From assembly GCA_025267735.1 (NCBI GenBank), contig CM046298.1, positions 26,915,866 through 26,979,865 on the forward strand: 64,000 nucleotides of DNA. The letters are read 5' to 3'. Both the position numbers and the translations under genes were made by a program. Origin of the DNA: Mactra quadrangularis (taxonomy: Eukaryota; Mollusca; Bivalvia; Venerida; Mactridae). Shown here piece after piece: positions 36,001 through 48,000 of this stretch (positions are counted from its first letter, which is position 1; each line of letters begins with the position of its first letter). Below the pieces are notes generated by a model that was not told the DNA's origin, ran no database searches, and saw nothing but the letters and a program-made list of their open reading frames with translations.

Positions 36001-39000
36001 TACCTAAATATGTTACAAGTGGATTGTCTATAATCGACTGGCATATTACAATTAAAAATTTGAAACAACATAAGGCTGTTATGAAACATTAATGAAGGGA
36101 CCGTAGTTTTGGCTTTTTGAACATAGCGGAATCTAAAGTAAACGGTCACTTTAGAAGTTGATATTCATCTTTATCCCATAAGATTTTGCAAAATCTTTTC
36201 TTTTACAATTTGTTCATGTATATTTCTACTTCTTCGTGTTCTTTGCAGTTCGAAATGCGCGTGAAATTGTATTTTATTTGTCTGACAACAACATTGTCTA
36301 AATGAACGTTGAGCTGGATCAAGTACATGATAAATAACATTATTTATGCATTTTTTGGCAACTACTTATTCATTTGATATGTGTATATGTTTAGTTTATG
36401 TGATAAAGACACACATTCCCAAAGTTCTACTTCGAAACCTCTACACAGGCTTTGAATGAGGCTTTTATAGTTATGTCATGTGACGTCATATCAAGCAATG
36501 AAAGCTAAAGTAAATACTTCTAAACATGGTCATATCAAAGTAACTACAACTATTAAGCAAAACATGTCTATGAAATTGGTGTAAGACTATAGTATTCAGC
36601 AATTTCAATTATAAAAAGTGAAAATATAGTGTTTTATACGTTACTAAATTTGACCAAGACGTGACGACTTTCTCTTACTTGTCTTTGAAATACCCTATAA
36701 AGGATCACTTTTTGACACGTTAAAACATCATTGATTTTTGCGTTCCTTTCAATTTACACACTTTGGACATTAAAGTTTTAATATGGATATGTTTAATTAA
36801 ATAATTTCAAAATTTATTATGTAAAATTAATGAATGTATGATATTATGCTCTCAAACACTGATTTCGGACTAGGTCTAAAATGACAAAATGCATATTTTT
36901 TTGTTAAAAGACGTAATTTTGTTTTATCAAATTACACATGCTACAAAAAGGTAATTATAACTTTTATAACACATCCAACAGGCCATATCTAAGAGCAAAA
37001 AATGTTGTAAAACTCTAAAAAAGGATGTTTTGGGGTGGTCAACTAACATGCTATAAATAGGTTTGATAAAATATGTTTAAATAATATTGTTTCATAGAAC
37101 ATGATTATTTACATCACAATACATATAAAAAGCAATTTTTAGAGGAAACAATGCAGTCATAGGCTTCAGAATCAGAGTTCAGATCTGTTCAAATATAACT
37201 TGAACACCTCTCGTATAAAATATATTTATTGGTCAGTTCAAAACTAGCCTACATTCTTTTATTTATTCATTTTGTTGAACTAGTTTTACCCATATATGTT
37301 TAATTATATTTATTTCAGTGCTGAGAAGGATAGTGTTCATGTTGCAAGACTTCATGGAACTTCTATGTTTAAGGTAAATTGTTTATTATAAATTATTATA
37401 TTGTACACCACATTTGTATAGAGCTCTTTTCATATTGAAAATATGTTCAAAAGGGCTTCACAATTACATGCATAATTTATGAATTAATGAGAAAAAATGG
37501 TTAAGATATATTTTTAAAGAATACAAAATAAAAGAATAAATACTGATTAATACTAAGCATCAGTGATTGTAATGTTAATAATTTAGTGACCATGATGGTT
37601 AGTGACCATAATGGTTTATAAACAAGTAGGTTTTTAGTTTTTTCTTTAAAATATTTAGAGACTGGGCACACTTGAGTGAGTCAGGAAGTGCATTCAACAG
37701 GTTTGGTGCTGCATGACTGAAACTACGGTTGCCAAAAGTAACCGTCCTAGACCGTGGAACAGTAATAGATAGGGAATTGCTAGAATGGAGATCTCTGTTG
37801 GGCTTGTAAACTTGTATTAGGTCTTGAATATACATGGGACATTGGCTGTTAAGTGCTTTATGTGTATATATCGAGAGCTTGTAGCTGATTTGCTGACAGA
37901 CATGAAGCCAATGAAGTTCTCTCAGCACTGGTGTTATATGATCATGATGATCGGTTCTGGTGATGATTTTTGCTGCTGTATTTTATAGACGTTGAAGTTT
38001 ATTCAGATTTGACTTTGAAGTATAAGCAAGAAGAGCATTGCAATAGTCCAATCTTGATGTAACCAATGAATTATCTAATGTCCTTGTGGCATCTACATGA
38101 AGAAATATTCTTATGTGACCAATATTTCTGCCATTCTTGATAAAGAGTTGGAAAGTTATTATATTTATACTTCAAATTCAGTTATGTACATATTGTTGAA
38201 TCATTTCAGGATGCAAGGAGTGAAGCTGAAGATTATATATATAAAAAACTGAACAATAAAATTGATGAATTTCTTGAATTAGGTATGTGGATTGAATTCT
38301 CAAACTTGTTTATTTAGTTATTAACAGCATTGAACTCAGCTAACCAACTTTCCTGGACAATCTTCAGAACAAGTACTCACTAATAGAGCTGCAAAGATTC
38401 ACTGGATAGTCGATTCAATATTTTTTCTTTCGATTTGATTTTTTTAAAATTTATACATTTATTTGAGCTTAAAACTAATTAATATTGATAAAATAAAAGT
38501 CTTTCTGCAATTTGATCACACGAAACCTGAAAATCTACTAAATTAAGATTGCTTCTTAAAGTAGGAAATGGACTGGATACGAATATAAAGGTGGCGATAA
38601 TGTACCATTAATGTTATATCGACATAAATGTATAGAATACACAAAACATAAATTTTTATTATTTATAGTGCATGTCCTAAACATACAAGGAATCACTAAA
38701 TAACTGACTAGGGATTCATTCTGGATCCCTAGTAAAACAGTTCGAGTTGAATTCTATATTTGACCACTGAAAGTAATTGGGTTTTTTGTTCATAAAATAT
38801 GATTAAACTTAACTAATAATTATTGTACATTTCAGCGGCATATTCCTGGGGTATGACAGAGCCTAGTTCTCATCCTAGTGGTTACTTAATGGACTTGATA
38901 GCATTCTTACAAAGTATATTTATGTCCTTTACAAATTTACCTGTAAGTAAATGTTCTTTACTCACTTAAATATTAGAAATCCAGGGTTGCCTGCAAGACT

Positions 39001-42000
39001 GTATTAAGTGCATTGGGTTATAGACCGAGTTACTACAGTCTAGGGGGCAACCCTTGAAATATTCTATAAATAGAACTTACAGTTGTTGTTTATTAATGTT
39101 TCCACCATTCTGCTAATGCCTTTGTCATACCATTTGGAACTCCTCGACCATTCATTGAATGAATAATCTTAGAAAGATTTGTGGGGGGGTCCACCAAGAC
39201 TACCGGGTTTTTACTATAAATGCGAGGCGAAGCATACAAGGGCTATGCAGAATGTTATGTTATATATGTTTACTAAATATCATTCAGTGATGTCATTATC
39301 ATTTATTTCAAGTATTTTTAAACAAAAACTGAGACACTTAACATAGCCTAAATGAATGTGGATTTGTTTTTTCCAACACTGGTTTAAGTTTTTAGTTTGG
39401 GCATGTGACGTAAAGGTATTTTCAAAATAGTGTCTTAATATGTCTGAGGTTATTCGTGTGGAATGACTGAGGAGTTCCGAATGATGTCATACAAGTTTAA
39501 AGACTTTCACATTTATTTTGTAGCAAGCTTTTTAGTTTAATTTATGGGTTGTGTCTCACACAGTAGGGTTATAAATACTGGCTGGGTTAGTTTACTTTAA
39601 AGTTTATAAAGCTATAAATGACTGACTGCAGGTTTTATTTACAATGTTATAAGTGTACTTTCAATAATGGGCTTACTTACTCCTTAAGTAAATGAGGTGA
39701 TGCACATACACCTTTTTTACTAATGTAAACAGGCCTCTTTGACATTTAACATTTATTATTAATAGTTCATATGACAGATGGAAATTGTAATTAATGATAC
39801 ATTAATAAAATATGTATTAACAAACTAAATTAATTGGTGTGCTCGATTGGGCTGTCGGAACTTTGTCAGAATCAAATTCCGACTCTTCCACAGAATCTGC
39901 CAAACCAGTGAAATTGGATGTCGGAACTGAATCAAAAGGCAATATCGATAGCAAATATACTCATATCTTACTTTATTTATAGCAAATAGCTAAATTGTTA
40001 TCGCAAACAATCGGGCAAAGGTGTAATTTTATCAACACCAAACTCACATTTTTGCAGTGACTACGCCTATTTGTTGGGTATTAACAAACCGGGACTGATT
40101 CCGTTCACACCACCTTTTTCGATTGAATATTTCCTATCGGGAACACCCATTAAATTGATTCTTATCAATGTATGAATGCTTATTTTTTTAATTAATATAA
40201 TTAGGTATAGCTTTATACTCTTTGAGCAATTGGTTTAAATTATTAGGTAAAATGTATCCAGTTCATAATGTTCAAAATACACCGAAGTGAGTCACTACAG
40301 TAGTGTTTTTATGCATGATTTTTTGTAGTTGTTCCGTTAGGACCTATGTACATTTTCAATGATTTACACATTCAACCTAAGGCAGAAACTACTGGAAAGT
40401 AATACAATGAACGTTCCTGACCAATAAAAAAACACCACATAAAATGTTTTGAGTCGGCGGCATTTTTTCAGGTCGGTCAGTAAAGGGCAAACAAACTTAA
40501 TTTTAATTTAGGCCTTACTTTTACTGAAAGAATATACTGTTAAGAGTTAGTGCACTGTAGTACATAGTATTGTTAAATTATTTTAACTCTGTGGATTTAA
40601 ATACTAACTACAATACTTCTGTACTCCCTATTATTAAGTATAGTTATCCAAATCTATATATGGAGATTATTGAACAAATATTGAGTATTTAAATTAGCAG
40701 GGTTAATCTATATGCCATTTATAGTTGTATAAGATTAAACAATTCATGTCATTAACTTTATATTTTCAATATTTTCACTGTTTATGTGTCCTTCAAATTT
40801 TATGTTGTTTTTTTATTTCTTATTTTATGTTGTTTAAAAACATACTGAGTTACGGTCTAACCTGCATTAGCAATCCTTGTTATTTAGTGATTTAGTGTGT
40901 TAAAGCCTTAGTTTTTATCCTCCCTTAGAATTTTACAATACAGCGCTTGACTCTGAATTGAATTCAGTTTATGCTGGGCTTAAATTCAAGCTCACATACA
41001 TATACACATGTTATACACAAACTTTTATCAGGGATTGCGATGCTAAGCAACTATCATGGTGCCTTAATGGAAAAATTTTAATTGTAAGAAATTCTTCTGT
41101 TCATTTTGATCTATTAGCAGATCATACCTTACTTTGGCAGTTTGTTTTATAATTGCTTTATTTGCTGTGGTCAGTCACCTAGTAAATTATGAAGTCTGTT
41201 AATGAATTCAGGATTGAACTGTAAAAATTTGATGCAGTGCTACTGGTGTCTGGTTTAGTCATTATCCCTAGGGATTCTTTTACTCCCTATATGTGCATCA
41301 CACACATTAAGCCAGACATTTGGAAAGTGTTTTGACATTACTGCGCTTTTGGTCCAGTGATCTTGAAAGAATCACTGGACCGAATCAGGTTTCACTGGAT
41401 CGGAAGAAATCATCAAAATTTGTCAATATGTCATGACTTATCAATACCAATCTCCGTAAACAGAGATCCTGTAGAGCATTGTCGTACTGGATCTCTACTT
41501 AGTCAATGCAAGGTCACGTCGAGATGAACTTTGTGTCAACCAATCAATGCGTAGCTTTCATCTAGAAGAAAACACTATTAATCACATTTTGATTTCGTAA
41601 TTTCTATTTTTAGACCTATTTTTGCATGCTAATTTAACAGCGGTATTATTTACAGTCTGAGATTGGGTGGCTCATTTCAATTGCGTGACATAGACGGTGT
41701 AAACAAGTTACGTATCATAACAATTTCGTCATGAATATTATGATGAGAAAAGGTCAACTGAACCTTCGTTTGGAAAAGGCCAGATCTAAATTAGCGAGTA
41801 TGCGAGCGGTAAAATTTTAGATCGGGTTTTAATCAGATTGTATCAATACTGTTTTCTAGTTGCTACTCAATCACTATTTTAACTTAAACTGAAGACAAAT
41901 ATTCAATATTTACTTAGAAATACAATAAAATAGCCTATAGTTGTCCTCATTTTAATTTTAAAAAAATGAAATTTTACTGGACATTCTGACTGGCTATGAT

Positions 42001-45000
42001 GCACTTTTTCCTGGGTCGACTGGAATTTACCTGTCATGTCTATCGGACCAGCACTTTTCGGAATGTCAGTTAAGCTATAAATTTATGCCACCATCTCAGG
42101 TATGCTGCAATGCAGTTGTATAGGGCTGTGAAATGAAGTAGTTGGAGGTAATCTTTCTTGCCTAAGGAATATTGCCCCTTGTATATTCTTCAAATAGGTA
42201 GGTCCAATTAGTTGGATTACCCTGATTTTACCCTTACTTTTAAATGTCAATTTGCTATAATAAATCTAAAATAACTTTTTTGTAAATCATTTAATTTGTT
42301 TAAAATTCAAGCTAACTATTTTTAGGGTAAGGAACTATCTAAATTTCACCACTTCTGTTAATATCTTCATTAACAAGAAATAGATGAAATATTTTGTTAT
42401 CCTTACATAGGACTTCAATGATAAAATCCGAGGATTCTAACTGTAATGACATACTTACTAATTGGATTGCTTCAGATTTTATCAGGGGAAGATAACTGAC
42501 AAAAGTCCCTAATTAGCAGTGGATCTGGTTGTGTTCGAATTTATGGCCTCTTATATCCTAAGAACATAATTTCTGCACCTTGTGTGCAATACAGTACAAC
42601 CTCTCTTAATTAACGCCCTATGGGAGGGACTAAAATGTGTTGCTGTTCAGGTTATTGCTCTATAGAGGTTTAAATTTTATTGAGATTACCAGGGCTGCTC
42701 TGCAGAATTCATTCTGTACCACTTTATTTGAGAAAGCCTTTCTCTATCAACCTTTTCTTACTATAACGTACAAAAGTCTGCCCTTAGAAATGTATGGTAC
42801 ATAGTACCCTCAAACCTGGATTTCTTTCACTCACCTCAGTCATTCAACATCAATTTTAGAAGACAGCATTATTTTGGGTTTTTTATGTATTAATCAATCA
42901 TCCTTGATAATTTACATTACATTGACAGAGATCATCTGACAGAACTGGGGTTTGTTTGAAGTTAATCTTAATCCCCCCACCTGTTCCTTATAGGGCGTCT
43001 GCCCCATCTATAAAATAGCCCCATTTCGCCCCCTGCTGATTATACTGCACCAGTCAGCACAGATTTATCTCCTGTCGCACAAATAAACCTTTATTATAAA
43101 ATCTTATACAGTGCCATCCAAAATTACCTTTACACTTGTAAAAATGTTGTATTTTCATTATTACAACTAGATTTTATTTCAAATGTATAATAGCATTATA
43201 ATAGTTATTGTAGATTGTAATAATTGAAAGAAGAGTAATGATATTTCATAAAATTGTAACTGTTATACATGTAATGTATTTTAAGACATGTTTTTAGTTT
43301 CTCAAGTAAAATATAAAAAAAAAATACTTAAGCATAAAGGTAATTATAAATGGCACTGTATATACATGTATAATAATGTAACTTGTACTTTTATACATAG
43401 AGGGTTGCCCACAAAACTATAGTAACTGGCCCTTTAATGCAATACACTTTCTACAGTCTTGCGGACAACCCTCGATATGCATTGACTGTAATGCTTTATG
43501 CATTAAATTAAAATCTAAGATATTTATCTGACTTATGAAAACTTTCTCAGCTGAGTGGGAGCATCTAATGTGGGGATGACTTTAATTGGTGCTATCAAGT
43601 TTGACAGACTTACGCCAATATGTTAGCCAGATTTTTCAAGAAAAAATTTAGCTAATAGTTTGGCAAAACACAGGTGGGCGGACGGGTGGGTGTCCGGTGT
43701 CGTTAACAATTGTGTTAAAGTTTTCAATTTAGCATGTTTTTCTGTCTTTTGTTGTCATATCTTTACGAAACTTCATACAATGATAACATACTATAGCTAT
43801 GTGATGAACAGAATTAGAAAGTAACAGTAACTCTATCTGGCTTTATTATGGATTATTTCCCTTTGAATTTTTTGCTTTAAGTTTTTAAATCTGGCTTTAA
43901 TATGGTTTCTTTATTACATTTCTTGTTCATAATTGTCTTAGTTTGTCAACAACAAAATTGTACCAATACTTATTATGAAATAAATCTACTTTGCCATCTA
44001 AAATTACCTTTACACTTGTTAAAAGCTTTTTTTTTCATTTATACAATAAAAATGCATTTGAATTTTTATTCCATATGCAAATAGTTATGATAGATTGTAA
44101 CATTTGAAAATGAAGTAATGATACTTTATGCCACTGTTTTTATCCATGTTCATAAACATGTATATCTAAAGATATTTTTTAATTTTGAAGTATTGATAAA
44201 AAGTTGAAAACCTATCACATGTTTACAAAAATGTAAAAGTAATAGACTATATTGGGAATTAAAATATTTGGGTTTTCCCCTCCGGTAAAAACAAACGTGT
44301 ACAAAGAGCAATAGGATTTAATCCATAGTTTGTGCTATTTAGCAATAATTTGTAAAAAACTTTGTTAGTTTCGCCTGTGCACGGACGGAAAAACTCATAA
44401 ATTTAAATTCCGAATTAGGTATATTATGGATGGCCCTGTGTGTTAAAAGACAAGAATTTTGTAATGTTGCCAGTATGTGTGAGCCTACTTATGACTAGGG
44501 GCCAGTTGCCTAAGCTAAGTTTTTGCAATGATTTTATACTTTTTAAAGACTTATGTGTTTTGAAAATTGCCCTAAAAACATGCAATTGCAATAATCGCTT
44601 TCTGTACATCAGCGCAGGCCGACATCTTAGTTTGTGATGTAAATAGCAAGCCATTTCCTATGAAGAATAGCTACCAGAAAGCGCTTTTTCATAGCAATTT
44701 GTAGCAAAATCGTTAGGCAAGGGGCCCTTGAAGTTAATTTTGTCCTATGTTATGTGCCATGATATACCATAAAGTTTTTATTTGTTTGATTTTGTTACAT
44801 GTAGGCTATGGTAACTGCAGTACCGGTGAGATTAGTTGCCTGAAATCATTCCATTAATAAACCTGTTTGTTTTATATCTGTTTACATTATATTCTCAATA
44901 TCATAAACAATATTATGTGAAAACTTCAATTTATTTGGGATATTGATTTTTTATCTTAACTTTTTTATTTTTAGCCGGATTTTTCAACGAAAAAATTTGG

Positions 45001-48000
45001 CTTATAGTTTGGCGAAACCTGGGCTGGTGGGTGGGCAGTCTGTCAGTTAGGCGACCTGTGTCGTTAACAATTGCTTTAAAGTTTTTCTTTACCATATTTT
45101 TCTGCTATTTATTGTCAGATCTTAATGAAACTTCATACAATGATAACATACCATGCTATGAACAGAATAAGACTGTAACCACAACTCTACCTGCCTTTAT
45201 TATGGATTGTTTCCCTTGGTAATTTTTGGGTTAAAGTTTTTAAATCCGGCTTTAATGTGGTTTGCACATAACATTTCTAGTGTTTCTACATAGTATTGTT
45301 TATATTGAGAGTGTAATGTAAAGTATTAGCTAAGCTGCTGTCACACCCAACAAGTTCTTATTGTCCTGGTCAATTGGATATAAAAGCATGTTTATGTCTT
45401 TTCTCATTCTAGTTCGACTTTTTAGTAGGCTCAAAGTTCTGAAGCTACATTCTTGATCTAATGTGCTTGGAACTTGCTTGGTGTGACGGGGTATTAATGA
45501 TATGACTTCCTTGATTTATGTATCACCTTTAAGTAGATATCCTTTAATGTGAAGAAAGGCTACCTTTGACCATTAGCCTGTTCAATTACCCTAAACATTC
45601 CAAAACATTCCGTAAAGATACATTCGGAACTCCTTGGTCATTAGCTGCGAATAATCTAATCTAATAAACAAATATACGATCGTTAAGGCAATGAGTGATG
45701 TTTTAAAATTCATGGACTGAAAACGAAACATCACTCATTGCCTAAACGATCGTATATTTGTTTACTTCAACACCGGTAGTTACAAAATAGCGTCTTAATG
45801 TGTCCAAGATTTTTCTTAGCGAATGGCCGAGGAGTTCCCAATGTATCGTTACGGAACGTTTTGGAATGTTTAGGGTAATTGAACAGGCTACATGTTATAT
45901 CTTATATTGAGTTGAATTTCTGCTTGAGCTGAGATATATACACTGCCCTCCAAAAGTTTCTTCACGGTACAATTTATTAAATTGCTACAATATTAATTTC
46001 TATGTTCAAATTTGAAGAATTGTTATATCATTACTAATACTATTTATTATTCGTGCAATGGAAACTGGAGTTTCTATTGGTACATTGTTTTGAGTTGCAG
46101 CAAAGTTATCTTATCAGCCTCTGAAACTATGTTCAGTGTGTCTCAATGAGCCAGTATTAAGTTTTAGATATTTTTGTAATTTCATATTCATAAGAAAAAT
46201 GAGCAAGATTTAAAGTCATTAAACAATAAATTGCTGGTACAAATTTTTGAAATTCTATTTAGTACAATGTAAATTGTGCATGTGTGAAGGAACTTTTGGA
46301 GGGCAGTGTATTATCATGTTCAAGGGACTCTGAATTTTATCAATTACATCATGGGAAAAGATTGGATTCAGAACTCAATGGTTTTTTTTAGCTGAACAAA
46401 AATTAGTTTCTTTTCGGTGTACTATTGCTGAACAAAAATTAAATTAAATCATGAGTACCTTGACTTTTTTCCTTATATAACAGGGGCCATTTACACGAGC
46501 TTTACCCTCCTTATCTTTTTTTTTTTTAAATCATGGGCTTTCCCCAAATTGGGGTAGCCTTGGATATTTCTAATTTCTATATGTAAACGACAGTAGGATT
46601 TAATCTATTTTGTATGCTTTTCAGCGATAATATCTACATTTAAATAAAAGTTTTATTGCACAGATGCCAAACAAAGGTTTACCTGCTGAAAAAAACAACA
46701 ACAGAAATTTGAGTTCTGATCATAAACGTCTAATGTGGCCTTGCTCACAAGTTTGCTTAAACCACTCATTATTTCAGTATTTTCTTTACAGAATTGTTGT
46801 TTTTGTGATTGTATGAGAATTAAAGTTTACTATAGTTATAGCATTAAATAGTTTTATATGTATCTTGGTTGTAAAATGCTTGAATTATTCATTTATCTAT
46901 ATTTGTTTGAAGTGTGTTAAGTGCTCATGTGTAATGTCTTCATGGGCAAACAAAAATTAATGACTGATGAAAAGAATGTTTGGATCCTGCAAGTCTCAGA
47001 TAATGTTTGGATCCTGCAAGTCTCAGATAATGTTTGGATCCTGCCAGTCTCAGAGAATGTTTGGATCCTGCCAGTCTCAGAGAATGTTTGGATCCTGCAA
47101 GTCTCAGAGAATGTTTGGATCCTGCAAGTCTTAGAGAATGTTTGGATCCTGCAAGTCTCAGATAATGTTTGGATCCTGCAAGTCTCAGAGAATGTTTGGA
47201 TCCTGCAAGTCTCAGATAATGTTTGGATCCTGCCAGTCTCAGAGAATGTTTGGATCCTGCAAGTCTCAGAGAATGTTTGGATCCTGCAAGTCTTAGAGAA
47301 TGTTTGGATCCTGCCAGTCTCAGAGAATGTTTGGATCCTGCAAGTCTCAGAGAATGTTTGGATCCTGCAAGTCTCTGAGAATGTTTGGATCCTGCAAGTC
47401 TTAGATAATGTTTGGATCCTGCAAGTCTCAGAGAATGTTTGGATCCTGCAAGTCTCTGAGAATGTTTGGATCCTGCAAGTCTCTGAGAATGTTTGGATCC
47501 TGCAAGTCTCTGAGAATGTTTGGATCCTGCAAGTCTGCGAGAATGTTTGGATCCTGCAAGTCTCTGAGAATGTTTGGATCCTGCAAGTCTCTGAGAATGT
47601 TTGGATCCTGCAAGTCTCTGAGAATGTTTGGATCCTGCAAGTCTGCGAGAATGTTTGGATCCTGCAAGTCTCTGAGAATGTTTGGATCCTGCAAGTCTGC
47701 GAGAATGTTTGGACCCTGCAAGCATGCTAGAATGTTTTGATTCTGCAAGTCTCATAGATTGTTTGGATCCTGCAAGTCTGCGAGAATGTATGGATCCTGC
47801 AAGTCTGCGAAAATGTTTGGACCCTGCAAGCCTGCGAGAATGTTTTGATCCTGCAAGTCTCATAGATTGTTTGGATCCTGCAAGTCTGCGAGAATGTTTG
47901 GATCCTGCAAGTCTGCGAAAATGTTTGGATTTGGCAAGTATCAGAAAAGGCTTTTACCTTACGTAAAAGCTATGAAATCAAGAAATTTCAGGATTTGAAA

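Noticed and set aside
46921..47966. Long reading frames on both strands (up to 307 codons)
   Set aside because: All are translations of the 27-bp minisatellite. Period divisible by 3, lack of any non-repeat domain and position inside an EXOC6 intron explain them.
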